64,000 bases of DNA, taken from the NCBI GenBank assembly GCA_958415625.1, contig CATYZI010000011.1, positions 7,509 to 71,508 of the forward strand, given 5' to 3'. Numbering within the stretch: position 1 is the stretch's first letter; every line of letters begins with the position of its first letter. The position numbers were made by a program, and so were the translations under genes. Source of the DNA: an uncultured Collinsella sp. GTDB lineage: Bacteria > Actinomycetota > Coriobacteriia > Coriobacteriales > Coriobacteriaceae. The notes beneath the pieces were generated by a model. The model worked only from the letters and a program-made list of their open reading frames with translations. It was not told the DNA's origin and made no database searches. Below, piece by piece: positions 1-7,919 of this stretch.

Positions 1-1
1 C

Positions 2-376
2 TCAAAGCTCAAGCACGACGGCACGCTCGGTTACATCAGCCGCGGGGCGGCTCGTCGCAGCGGACTCAATCCGGCTGGTTGGCATCGTTATGTGCCGATC
101 GCGGTCGTCGTTGCAGTGATCGTCATCGCACTCGCTGCGCTTGGCTACGCCGGCGGCGGTGCCAACTTGGACGCGATGTTTAAATCGCCCGAGCTCGCGC
201 ATGCAGGCACAGAAATTGTCGAGGGCGCTCAGACCCAGACGGGCGTCGCGCCCCAGCGCGGTATCGTTGCGGCGGCCTCCACCATCGCCGACGCTCAAAA
301 GGACGAGGGCGAACAGGGCGACGGCGCCGAAACGACCCACACGAACGAAACGACGACAACTCCATCGGCAAGATAA
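2..376 (+). CDS. Partial single-pass membrane protein, unknown function
   Basis: This is the tail of a gene that starts before the window. Frame 2 stays open from the first bases to a TAA at 374-376, giving 124 visible residues. About 30 polar, basic residues come first. One hydrophobic helix follows, rich in Val, Ile and Ala. A tail of about 70 residues rich in Ala, Glu and Thr ends the protein with a run of Thr. The layout suggests a membrane-anchored protein with a low-complexity exposed tail. A GTG at 92 could be taken as a start, but the upstream frame reads on smoothly, so the gene is better called 5'-truncated by the window edge. I do not recognise the family. Confidence 0.6.
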   Translation, partial: SKLKHDGTLGYISRGAARRSGLNPAGWHRYVPIAVVVAVIVIALAALGYAGGGANLDAMFKSPELAHAGTEIVEGAQTQTGVAPQRGIVAAASTIADAQKDEGEQGDGAETTHTNETTTTPSAR

Positions 377-388
377 GTTGCGAGCGGG

Positions 389-412
389 TCCGCCGTTCGT
401 TAGAACGGCGGA
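389..412. terminator. Hairpin between convergent genes
   Basis: A perfect 10-bp stem (TCCGCCGTTC / GAACGGCGGA) with a 4-nt loop lies between the partial membrane gene and the convergent nitroreductase. The flanking AT-rich bases could serve as a short U tract in either direction. Confidence 0.6.
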
Positions 413-417
413 ACTAA

Positions 418-939
418 TTACTTCACGTACACCACGTTGTTGCGGCGCGGCTTTGCCTCGGGTAGCGTGTCCTCGGCATAGCCCAGAATGCAGTGACCGA
501 CGCCGCGTAGGCTTCCGTCGGCGGGCAGACCCCAGCTGGCCAGTAGCTCCAGGCCCTCGGGCGAATCGAAAACCTCGTGGGCGCGATGAATCCAGCACGA
601 ATCAACACCCAGTGCATAGGCGGCGTTGAGCAAGTTGCCCATGGCGAGCGAACCGTCTTCCAGATGCGTGGGCACGCTGCGGTCGACCAGTACCACCACA
701 ACAGTCTTGGCACCGTAGAAGGGGTCGCCGTTGCTGCCCATGACTTGCGCGTTGAGCTGTGAGAGACGTTCAACGGTCGCGGGGTCGGTGACGGCGACAA
801 ACGTCACCGGCTGGCGGCCCATGCCGCTCGGTGCATATTGGCCGGCTTCGATAATACGTGCAAGCTTCTCGGCCTCGACGGGACGATCGCTGTATTTGCG
901 GCAGCTGCGGCGGTGAATGAGCGCTTCGATGGTCTCCAT
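418..939 (-). CDS. Nitroreductase family protein
   Basis: The product has 173 residues and looks like a small FMN-dependent nitroreductase that would reduce nitro or quinone substrates with NAD(P)H in the cytoplasm. The N-terminus has the family opening (IHRRSCRKYSDRPV), followed by the FMN-contacting stretch APSGMGRQPV at about residues 36-45. A central region with GNLLNAAYALGVDSCWI matches the conserved dimer and flavin-binding helix. I chose the ATG at 937-939 because AAGGAGAC lies just upstream. The frame continues 32 codons further, but without a ribosome site. The physiological substrate cannot be read from the sequence. Confidence 0.85.
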   Translation of the reverse strand: METIEALIHRRSCRKYSDRPVEAEKLARIIEAGQYAPSGMGRQPVTFVAVTDPATVERLSQLNAQVMGSNGDPFYGAKTVVVVLVDRSVPTHLEDGSLAMGNLLNAAYALGVDSCWIHRAHEVFDSPEGLELLASWGLPADGSLRGVGHCILGYAEDTLPEAKPRRNNVVYVK

Positions 940-1233
940 GGTGTCTCCTTGCGGTGGCGTTGCAGATGCCCCGTTCATACCCGTCGGGCTCAAACGATAG
1001 ACGGTCAATTGCCCGGCCAAAAGGATAGATTCCAATTGGGAAAGTAGGTTTGCATAAAAGTACCTTCAGAATGTGACAAACAAATGGGATGGTTAAACGT
1101 TTTATCCCGTCTACCCTGCGGTTTTTTACCACTTGCCTAAATGACGAACGCATAACCTCTGATAAAGGTTTTACTAAAGGAGTACCAGCGTTTATCAATG
1201 CGCCGTGGTGGCGCCGGGCCAGGAGGTAACATC

Positions 1234-1524
1234 ATGTTCCAGGCTGGAGATGTCGTCGAGACCGACTTCGAAGGATTTCTGAAGCTGCTGCGTTCCAAGA
1301 CGCGCGCTTTTGTGACGATTGACGATCACGAGTACTACATCACGCACACCGATGGCTATTGGCGTGTTCAGGATTGCGAGGCCCTCAACGACAAGGGCCA
1401 CTTTACTGACTGCTCCGAGCTGGTCAACACGGTCTGCGAGGTCGTCGAGCTGCCGTGGATTGCCGGCAAGAGCCTGCATGACAGCTTCTCGGGCGCTACG
1501 GTCTATGAGGCCGTCGCCGCCTAA
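1234..1524 (+). CDS. Small hypothetical protein
   Basis: The product is a 96-residue acidic soluble protein with no signal peptide or membrane segment. It has an aromatic centre (DDHEYYITHTDGYWRVQD) and one Cys-rich stretch near the middle. AGGAGGT at 1221-1227 sits 6 bases before the ATG and fixes the start. A clear terminator follows at 1551-1586, so it is probably a single-gene transcript. I do not recognise the family. The layout of mixed beta and helix would suit a small regulatory or binding protein, but that is only a guess. Confidence 0.7.
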   Translation: MFQAGDVVETDFEGFLKLLRSKTRAFVTIDDHEYYITHTDGYWRVQDCEALNDKGHFTDCSELVNTVCEVVELPWIAGKSLHDSFSGATVYEAVAA

Positions 1525-1550
1525 CAGGCAATAAAACCCGATTTTCACGT

Positions 1551-1586
1551 GACCGCTGGCGCCGCCCCCGCGCCGGCGGTCTTTTT
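1551..1586 (+). terminator. Rho-independent terminator
   Basis: GACCGCTGGCGC pairs with GCGCCGGCGGTC (one T-G pair), with a C-rich loop and TTTTT at 1582-1586. It ends the small hypothetical gene. Confidence 0.85.
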
Positions 1587-1629
1587 CTGCCGATAGGCCA
1601 TAAAAGTGCAGGCATTTGCGGAGAGCCTG

Positions 1630-1691
1630 TTGACGATAGTCAAAACTCGGACTAATCTAGAGATATAAATTGGTCAAAAATCGGACAATCG
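1630..1691 (+). promoter_or_regulatory. marR promoter with repeated operator-like sites
   Basis: TTGACG (1630-1635) and TAATCT (1653-1658), 17 bases apart, form a good sigma-70-type promoter. Two near-identical direct repeats, GTCAAAACTCGGAC (from 1639) and GTCAAAAATCGGAC (from 1673), lie 34 bases apart. The first overlaps the spacer and the second lies just past the expected start of transcription. Each repeat has GTC-N8-GAC symmetry. The -35 box is itself inside TTGACGATAGTCAA. This is where a MarR protein would be expected to repress its own operon. Confidence 0.65.
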
Positions 1692-1704
1692 AATGGTGGG
1701 ATAG

Positions 1705-2205
1705 ATGAATAGTGCGGTTACGCTGGTCGACTTCGACCGGTTGCTCAATGGACTCGACCATATCTATTCGGAGTTCTCGCGCGCCTGCGGTCTTTCGGAC
1801 TGCGCTTACTGGATGCTCGTCGATACCAGCACGGCGGGCGGCAGTATTGCCGTAAGCCGCCTGACGAGCGAATGGTTCTACAGCAAGCAGACCATCAACT
1901 CGGCCATTAAAACCTTGACGGCGCGGGACTTTGCAACGTTGGAGTTTGCCGAAGGCAGCCGTAAGAACAAGGTTGTGCGTTTGACCGAAGCGGGCATGCG
2001 GTTTGCCGAGCGTTATGCGCTGCCGGCACTCAAGGCCGAGCAGCGAGCCTTTGGCGCGCTTGAGCCGTGTGAGCAACGCGAGATTATGCGCTTGATCGGC
2101 AAATTCTCCCAGGTGCTCGATGAGGAGTGCGAGACATTTAAGCAGCAGGTGGCAGCTGCAAGCCAGACGCAGGATCAATGTGAGGGGGAGTCGTGCGACT
2201 GTTAA
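1705..2205 (+). CDS. MarR-family transcriptional regulator
   Basis: The product has 166 residues with a winged helix-turn-helix core. The recognition region falls around residues 50-80 (LTSEWFYSKQTINSAIKTL), followed by a wing that ends in VVRLTEAG, a typical MarR feature. The N- and C-terminal helices would form the dimer. The C-terminus is rich in Gln, Glu and Cys. The gene overlaps the first ABC transporter gene by 13 bases, so it is the first gene of a three-gene operon. By analogy with other MarR-exporter operons it probably represses the exporter and is released by a ligand that the exporter removes. The ligand is unknown. Confidence 0.88.
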   Translation: MNSAVTLVDFDRLLNGLDHIYSEFSRACGLSDCAYWMLVDTSTAGGSIAVSRLTSEWFYSKQTINSAIKTLTARDFATLEFAEGSRKNKVVRLTEAGMRFAERYALPALKAEQRAFGALEPCEQREIMRLIGKFSQVLDEECETFKQQVAAASQTQDQCEGESCDC

Positions 2206-3929
2206 TGAGGTTTCTGAAGCCCTATCGAGGGCTTGTCGCAGTGACGCTGCTGGTGCTGCTGGTTGATAACGTCGGCACGCTGTTGGTTCCCACGATGCTG
2301 GCGAACATGGTCAACACCGGTATCACCACGGGTGATGTCGACTACATTTTGCGCAATGGCCTCTACATGCTTATCGCGACCGGCATGGCCAGCGGTGGCG
2401 CGGTGCTGGGCTGCTATCTTTCGGCGCGCTTGGCCGCCAACGTGGCCTGCGATATCCGCAATGCCGTGTACGACAAGTCGCTCGAGCTCGCGGCCAGCGA
2501 CTTTGAGCGCTTTGGCACCGGATCGATGATCACGCGCTCGCTCAACGACATCAACGTGATTCAGCAGGCGATTCTGCAGACGATTCAGCTGGTGCTGCCC
2601 GTGCCGTTTTTGGCTGTGGCGGGCATCATCTTCGCCTGGTTTATCGATCCTGCCATGGGCACGCTTCTGGGCGTCGTGGTTGCGATTGTGCTGGTGGCGG
2701 CGGTCTTTACGGTTGCCAACGCGGCTCCGATCTTTATGCGCTTGCAGAGCTTTATCGACCGCATGAACGTGGTGCTGCGCGAAAACATCGTGGGCGTGCG
2801 CGTCATCCGTGCGTTTAACAAGGAGCATCACGAGGAGCGGCGCCTGGACGAGGTGTTCAGCGACTACGCCGCCAACGCCATCAAAGTCAACCACCTGTTT
2901 GTGGGCCTCGACAGCTCAAGCTTCTTTTTGATGAACATCGCCGAGGTAGCGGTGCTGTGGGTTGGCGGCAACCGCGTGGGCGCCCACGCCATGCAGATCG
3001 CGAGCATCTCGGCGGTGCTGGAGTACGCGCTTCTGATCCTGTTCTTTGTGATGATGGCGCAGATGGTGGTGCTGACGCTTCCGCGTGCCGCCGCATGTCT
3101 GAACCGCGCACAGCAGGTGCTGGAGATTAAGCCGAGCATCGTCGATGGCCAGCGTACGCTCGATGCGGCCGCGTCCGACTCAAAGGACGGGGCCGATACG
3201 GTCGCCGTGTTCGATCACATGTCGTTTCGCTTTGACGATGCCGACGAGGACACCCTGTGCGACCTGAGCTTTGCCTGTCGTCGCGGGCAGACCACCGCGA
3301 TCGTGGGCTCGACGGGCTCGGGCAAGTCGACGGTGGCAAAGCTTCTACTGCGCTTCCACGATGCCACCAAGGGCATCATTCGCCTGGACGGCGTCGATCT
3401 GCGCGAGCTTTCGCAAGGTGAGATTCGCGGGCGCATCGCCTATGTGCCGCAGAAGGCGTGGCTGTTCTCGGGTACCGTGGCAAGCAATCTGCGCTTTGGC
3501 AACGAGGACGCGACCGAGGCGGACATGCTTCATGCGCTGCAGGTTGCCCAGAGCACCTTTGTGCTCGATCAGCCGCAGGGGCTCGATACCCCGGTTGCCC
3601 AGGGCGGTACGAACTTTTCGGGCGGCCAGCGCCAGCGCCTGGCCATTGCTCGCGCGCTCATGAAGCGCGCCGACCTGTATATCTTCGACGACAGTTTTTC
3701 TGCTCTGGACTTTAAGACCGATGCCGCCCTGCGCCATGCGCTGCAGGACGAGACGCGCGACGCCGCGGTGCTCATCATCGCGCAGCGCATCTCGACGATT
3801 CTGCACGCCGACCAGATTGTCGTGCTCAAGGATGGCGAGGTCGTGGGCCTGGGCACGCATGGCGAGCTTATGGAAACCTGCGAGGTGTACCGCGCCATCG
3901 CGGAATCGCAGATGAAGGGAGGTGAGTAG
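2193..3929 (+). CDS. ABC exporter half-transporter, degenerate ATP site partner
   Basis: The product has 578 residues: a six-helix ABC type 1 exporter domain (about residues 1-310) and a nucleotide-binding domain. Walker A is GSTGSGKST near residue 373 and the signature is FSGGQRQRLAIARAL. Walker B reads LYIFDDSFSALD, with Asp where the catalytic Glu normally stands. That is the mark of the degenerate-site subunit in heterodimeric exporters such as BmrC/BmrD and TM287/288. The start is GTG, 4-5 bases after GAGGGGGAG; an ATG at 2205 is a weaker alternative. It pairs with the next gene, which has a canonical site. It probably exports a drug or lipid-like compound. Confidence 0.9.
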   Translation: MRLLMRFLKPYRGLVAVTLLVLLVDNVGTLLVPTMLANMVNTGITTGDVDYILRNGLYMLIATGMASGGAVLGCYLSARLAANVACDIRNAVYDKSLELAASDFERFGTGSMITRSLNDINVIQQAILQTIQLVLPVPFLAVAGIIFAWFIDPAMGTLLGVVVAIVLVAAVFTVANAAPIFMRLQSFIDRMNVVLRENIVGVRVIRAFNKEHHEERRLDEVFSDYAANAIKVNHLFVGLDSSSFFLMNIAEVAVLWVGGNRVGAHAMQIASISAVLEYALLILFFVMMAQMVVLTLPRAAACLNRAQQVLEIKPSIVDGQRTLDAAASDSKDGADTVAVFDHMSFRFDDADEDTLCDLSFACRRGQTTAIVGSTGSGKSTVAKLLLRFHDATKGIIRLDGVDLRELSQGEIRGRIAYVPQKAWLFSGTVASNLRFGNEDATEADMLHALQVAQSTFVLDQPQGLDTPVAQGGTNFSGGQRQRLAIARALMKRADLYIFDDSFSALDFKTDAALRHALQDETRDAAVLIIAQRISTILHADQIVVLKDGEVVGLGTHGELMETCEVYRAIAESQMKGGE

Positions 3930-3930
3930 C

Positions 3931-5937
3931 ATGACCGAGGAGCTCGAGAAGCAGGGCGGCGTTGATGACGCCGTTGCCGCGAGGCTGGTCGAGGGAACGG
4001 CTGCCGCGTCGACCGAGCTGGATGACGCCGCCAAGGCTGCAGTCGAGCGCGAGGCTCGCCGCCAAGCGCTCTACGAGGAAAACGAGCGTGCCGAGGACGA
4101 GCGTGCCCGCGCCGAGGCAGAGCGTATGCGCGACGTGGACGACGAAGACGAAGACGAGACGCCCCGCGATACCTGGGCGACGGTGCGCCGCCTGTGGAGC
4201 GAGGCCGCCGGCGACCACTGGCGCTTCTATATCGTGTTCGCGAGCATCGTGTTCTATGCCATCTTTAACACTGCGGCGCCGGCTTACAGCGCCCGCGTGA
4301 TCGATGAGCTATGGGGGCACATGAAGGTGGCGTTTGCCAACAACACTACCTTCAGCATTACCTGGGAGAACTGTGGCAGGACCATCTTCATCTACTTTAT
4401 GATCTGGACCGCCGCCGCCTCGTTCTACGCACTCCAGAGCTTTTTGATGTCGAGCGTTGCCGAGCGCCTCAACCTGCGCCTACGCAACCGCATCGCACAA
4501 AAGCTCAACCGTCTGCCGCTTGCCTACTTTGACGCGCATCGTCCCGGCGAGGTCGTCAGCCGTGCGACCAACGACTTGGACAAGATGTCCGAGAGCATGC
4601 AGCGCGGCTTGCTGCAGCTTCTGGTGTCGATCGGTACCGTGGTGGGTGCCGTGAGCGTGATGTTCGTGTTTAGCGTGCCGCTCACGCTCGTCTTTTTGTT
4701 CTTTACGGCGCTTTCGCTGCTGGTGACGAAGGTCGTGTCTCGTCGCACGCACGATGTGACGGGTGAGCGCCAGGAGTGGGTGTCCAAGATTACGAGCGCG
4801 GTCGAGGAAGGCTACTCGGGCCGTCTGGTGATCCGTGCGTTTAACCGCGAGCGTCAGAGCTCTGCCGAGGTACACGAGGCTTCGAAGGAGCTGGCGCGCG
4901 TGAGCACCAAGGCCGACTTTATGATTAACGCCGTCGGTCCCGCGGTGCGCTTTATCGGCCGCTTGGCGCAGATCGTGATTGCGCTTGTGGGCTGCAGCAT
5001 GTTGGTTGCCGGGCATATGACCGTCGGCGTGTTCCAAGCGTTCTTCCAGTTTATCTACGAGGCGTCCGAACCCATGACGCAGCTGTCGTTTACCTTTAAC
5101 TCGCTGCAGAGCGCGCTGGCGAGCGCCGAGCGCGTGTTCGACCTGCTCGACGAGTCCGAGATGGAAGCCGATCCGTTGCCGGCGGACGCCGCCAAGCTGC
5201 CGGGCAAGGTGGAGGGCCGCGTCGCTTTTGAGCATGTGCGCTTTGGCTATGCGCCCGACAAGCCGCTTATGCGCGACGTGTCGTTTGTCGCCGAGCCGGG
5301 CCAAAAGATCGCGGTGGTGGGAACCACAGGTGCGGGTAAGACCACACTCATCAATCTGCTCATGCGCTTCTACGAGATCGACGGTGGCCGCATCACCCTC
5401 GACGGTGTGGACACGAGCCGCATGGACCGCGGCGAGCTGCGCCAGCAGTTTGGCATGGTGTTGCAGGACGCCTGGCTGTTCGACGGCACGATTGCCGAAA
5501 ACATCGCCTACGGCTGCCCCGAGGCAACGCGCGATGAGATCGTGGCTGCCGCCCGCGCCGCGCAGGTCGACTTCTTTGTGCGCACCATGCCGCAGGGCTA
5601 CGACACGCGCGTGGCCAATGATGCCGAAAGCATCAGCCAGGGCCAGCGTCAGCTGCTGACCATTGCGCGCGTGCTGCTCAACAACCCGGCGATTCTCATT
5701 CTGGATGAGGCGACCTCAAGCGTGGATACGCGCACCGAGCTTGCCATCGGCCGTGCCATGGACGCGCTCATGCATGGGCGCACAAGCTTTGTGATCGCGC
5801 ATCGCCTGTCGACGATCGTGGACGCCGACCTGATCTTGGTCATGGATCACGGCAACATTATCGAGCAAGGCACGCATAAGGAACTGCTGGCTGCCGAGGG
5901 TGCTTACGCCGACCTCTATCTGAGTCAGTTCGCATAA
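3931..5937 (+). CDS. ABC exporter half-transporter, catalytic partner
   Basis: The product has 668 residues. A charged Ala/Glu/Arg-rich cytoplasmic extension of about 85 residues comes first and ends in an acidic DDEDEDE stretch. The six-helix exporter domain and the nucleotide-binding domain follow. Walker A is GTTGAGKTT, the signature is ISQGQRQLLTIARVL, and Walker B is canonical (ILILDEATSSVD). GGGAGGT lies 8 bases before the ATG, and the gene starts 1 base after the stop of its partner. With the preceding subunit it would make one consensus and one degenerate ATP site. The long N-terminal extension is longer than usual for the family. The cargo is unknown. Confidence 0.9.
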   Translation: MTEELEKQGGVDDAVAARLVEGTAAASTELDDAAKAAVEREARRQALYEENERAEDERARAEAERMRDVDDEDEDETPRDTWATVRRLWSEAAGDHWRFYIVFASIVFYAIFNTAAPAYSARVIDELWGHMKVAFANNTTFSITWENCGRTIFIYFMIWTAAASFYALQSFLMSSVAERLNLRLRNRIAQKLNRLPLAYFDAHRPGEVVSRATNDLDKMSESMQRGLLQLLVSIGTVVGAVSVMFVFSVPLTLVFLFFTALSLLVTKVVSRRTHDVTGERQEWVSKITSAVEEGYSGRLVIRAFNRERQSSAEVHEASKELARVSTKADFMINAVGPAVRFIGRLAQIVIALVGCSMLVAGHMTVGVFQAFFQFIYEASEPMTQLSFTFNSLQSALASAERVFDLLDESEMEADPLPADAAKLPGKVEGRVAFEHVRFGYAPDKPLMRDVSFVAEPGQKIAVVGTTGAGKTTLINLLMRFYEIDGGRITLDGVDTSRMDRGELRQQFGMVLQDAWLFDGTIAENIAYGCPEATRDEIVAAARAAQVDFFVRTMPQGYDTRVANDAESISQGQRQLLTIARVLLNNPAILILDEATSSVDTRTELAIGRAMDALMHGRTSFVIAHRLSTIVDADLILVMDHGNIIEQGTHKELLAAEGAYADLYLSQFA

Positions 5938-5968
5938 TGTGACAAAGGGACAGTCCCGCATGTCACAT
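5937..5968. repeat. GGGAC/GTCCC nested palindrome
   Basis: ATGTGAC pairs with GTCACAT and encloses GGGACaGTCCC. It sits directly on the stop of the second exporter gene. It belongs to a set of similar GGGACA/TGTCCC palindromes found after other genes in this window. Confidence 0.6.
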
Positions 5969-5975
5969 CAAAAAG

Positions 5976-6012
5976 AAAGGCGCGCCGGGGATGGATTCCC
6001 TGGCGAGCCTTT
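5976..6012. terminator. Bidirectional terminator
   Basis: AAAGGCGCGCCGGGG pairs imperfectly with CCCTGGCGAGCCTTT. A-rich bases lie on the left and TTTT on the right, so it can serve both the exporter operon and the convergent cysE gene. Confidence 0.75.
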
Positions 6013-6050
6013 TGCGTCGGTGCCGATGTTGTTTTGTGCCGCTCGCGTTC

Positions 6051-6755
6051 CTAGCGCTCGTCCACGAGCTTGGCGACGAGGGCCTTGAGCTCGGCCACCT
6101 CTCGCTCGAGTTCTTTGACGCGGCGGGCATTCTCGGTGATGCCCTGACGGTTGAGCGCGGACTGCTCGGCGGCGTCATCGGGCATGTACTCGCGATGCTG
6201 CTTGGCATCGAAGCTCTCCTCGAACACGCGGCAGCCGTTGCGCTTGATGATGCGTCCCGGCACGCCAACGACGGTGCAGTTGTCGGGCACGTCTTTAACG
6301 ACGACCGAGTTGCCGCCGATCTTGACGTTGTTGCCGATGCGAATGTTGCCGAGCACCTTGGCGCCCGTGCCCACGGTGACGTTGTTGCCCAGGGTGGGGT
6401 GGCGCTTGCCGGTCTCGTTGCCGGTACCGCCGAGCGTGACGCCCTGGTAGAGCACGCAGTTGTCGCCCACAATGGTGGTCTCGCCGATGACGACGCCCAT
6501 GGCGTGGTCGATAAAGAAGTGCTTGCCAATTTGCGCGGCGGGATGAATCTCGACGCCGGTGATGTGGCGGGTGATTTGTGAGAGCACGCGGGCGAGTGAG
6601 CGATGACCATGCTCCCAGAGCCAGTGCTCGGGTACGTGGTTCCACTTGGCATGCAGACCGGGGTACGAAAGGAAAATGACCAGGCCGTTTTGCGCGGCGG
6701 GGTCCTGCGCCTGGACGGTCTTGATGTCCTCGCGAATGGTATTGATAAAGCTCAC
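6051..6755 (-). CDS. cysE: Serine O-acetyltransferase
   Basis: The product has 234 residues and would acetylate L-serine from acetyl-CoA, the first step of cysteine synthesis. The N-terminal helical part ends near LSYPGLHAKWNHVPEHWLW. The C-terminal left-handed beta-helix has hexapeptide repeats with the catalytic stretch IDHAMGVVIGE and the acetyl-CoA region YQGVTLGGTG. A coiled, charged tail follows (LEREVAELKALVAKL). The start is a GTG at 6753-6755, preceded by AAGGGAGGG. The frame runs 25 codons further without a ribosome site. No cysK is next to it in this window. Confidence 0.92.
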   Translation of the reverse strand: MSFINTIREDIKTVQAQDPAAQNGLVIFLSYPGLHAKWNHVPEHWLWEHGHRSLARVLSQITRHITGVEIHPAAQIGKHFFIDHAMGVVIGETTIVGDNCVLYQGVTLGGTGNETGKRHPTLGNNVTVGTGAKVLGNIRIGNNVKIGGNSVVVKDVPDNCTVVGVPGRIIKRNGCRVFEESFDAKQHREYMPDDAAEQSALNRQGITENARRVKELEREVAELKALVAKLVDER

Positions 6756-6979
6756 CGGCCGCCCTCCCTTAGCGCCATGGCAATGCGATTCAATAAAGTA
6801 TAGCGATTCGCTAGGGATTAGGAAGAGCAATCTTTCACGGCTTTGCGTGACAGGTGTCAGTTATGCAAACTTGCTGGTAATGGAGTCATGCTTTTGTGGG
6901 GTTGCGCACGAGGGGGCGCTGCGACCGTATACTGGTCAACTTGGACGTATCCGCGCCCACAACTGAGAGGTTTTACTTC

Positions 6980-7627
6980 ATGGGTTTCATCAATTTTATC
7001 GCCGAGCTGCTCAAAGACCCGCGCACTGCGATCGCCAGTTGGATCGCCGCCGGCCCGCTTATGGCCTACGGCTGCGTGTTCCTGATCATCTTTATCGAGA
7101 CGGGCGTGGTATTCTTCCCGTTCCTTCCCGGCGATTCGCTGCTGTTTGCCTCGGGCTTCTTTGCCCACAACGGCGGCTTTAATATCGTGGCCCTGCTGGC
7201 CGTCGCATGGGCGGCTGCCATTTTGGGTGATCAGTGCAACTTTATGATCGGTCACTTCTTTGGCAAAAAGATCATCGCTTCGGGTAAGGTCAAGGCCATG
7301 ACGCCCGAGCGCATTAAAAAGTCCGAGGACTTCTTGGACAAGTGGGGCCACCTGGCCATCTTCCTGGGCCGCTTCTTCCCGTTTATCCGCACCTTCGTGC
7401 CCTTTATCGCCGGCATGGGCGGCATGCACTGGCGCAACTTTGTCATCTACAACGTGCTGGGCGGCATTACCTGGTCAACGCTCTTTACGCTGCTGGGCTA
7501 CTTCTTTGGCGGCATCCCCTTTGTGCAGGAGCACTTTGAGCTGCTGATTATCGGCATCGTTGCCGTGTCGATTATCCCGACCGTGGTCGGTCTGGTTAAG
7601 GCTAAGCTGGGCAAAAAGAACGCTTAG
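6980..7627 (+). CDS. DedA/SNARE-associated-type membrane protein
   Basis: The product has 215 residues with five or six hydrophobic segments. It carries the DedA pattern: the acidic motif FIETGVVFFPFLPGDSLLF near residues 36-54, and the basic FLGRFFPFIRTFVPFIAGMGGM at about residues 119-140. Proteins of this family are tied to lipid (undecaprenyl phosphate or phosphatidylethanolamine) flipping and proton-dependent stress tolerance. Which lipid this one handles is not visible. GAGAGG lies 9 bases before the ATG. A TATACT at 6928-6933 may be the -10 box. A strong terminator follows, so it is probably monocistronic. Confidence 0.88.
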   Translation: MGFINFIAELLKDPRTAIASWIAAGPLMAYGCVFLIIFIETGVVFFPFLPGDSLLFASGFFAHNGGFNIVALLAVAWAAAILGDQCNFMIGHFFGKKIIASGKVKAMTPERIKKSEDFLDKWGHLAIFLGRFFPFIRTFVPFIAGMGGMHWRNFVIYNVLGGITWSTLFTLLGYFFGGIPFVQEHFELLIIGIVAVSIIPTVVGLVKAKLGKKNA

Positions 7628-7657
7628 CTCGAGCCGGCGCGCAAACCGTGCAGTTGA

Positions 7658-7690
7658 GGCCCGTCACCGCGTACGGTGGCGGGCCTTTTT
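7658..7690 (+). terminator. Rho-independent terminator
   Basis: GGCCCGTCACC pairs with GGTGGCGGGCC (one mismatch) around a 6-nt loop, followed by TTTTT. It ends the DedA gene. Confidence 0.88.
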
Positions 7691-7756
7691 GCTTCGGTCA
7701 AATGAAAATACTTTACTTAGTTAAAGAAAAGCGTTTTATCCGACGCGTGTGCGGAG

Positions 7757-7762
7757 TACAAT
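7757..7762 (+). promoter_or_regulatory. Putative -10 box of ilvE
   Basis: TACAAT lies 154 bases before the ilvE start. No convincing -35 hexamer is visible. Initiation about 7-8 bases downstream would start the transcript at or next to the ATG of the leader ORF at 7770. Confidence 0.4.
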
Positions 7763-7769
7763 CTCGTGC

Positions 7770-7919
7770 ATGCGAATCGACGTGCCATCGGCTTTGATGC
7801 CGTTCGCGTGTCCCGTCCGGCTCTACGCTCCGGGCGTGCGACGTTGCGACGCGGTCGGCCCCGGTCCTTGCGTGCGGGTTCGCGAGTATGCAACTGTGTA
7901 TGTAAGGAGCGACATATGA
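7770..7919 (+). CDS. Possible leader ORF of ilvE
   Basis: An open frame of 49 codons runs from ATG 7770 to a TGA at 7917-7919, which overlaps the ilvE start codon as ATGA. It has no ribosome site. If the TACAAT at 7757 is the -10 box, it would be leaderless or nearly so. Its product has 8 Val, 2 Ile and 2 Leu, so it could couple ilvE translation to branched-chain amino acid supply. GC-rich DNA throws up such open frames by chance, so this is tentative. Confidence 0.3.
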   Translation: MRIDVPSALMPFACPVRLYAPGVRRCDAVGPGPCVRVREYATVYVRSDI

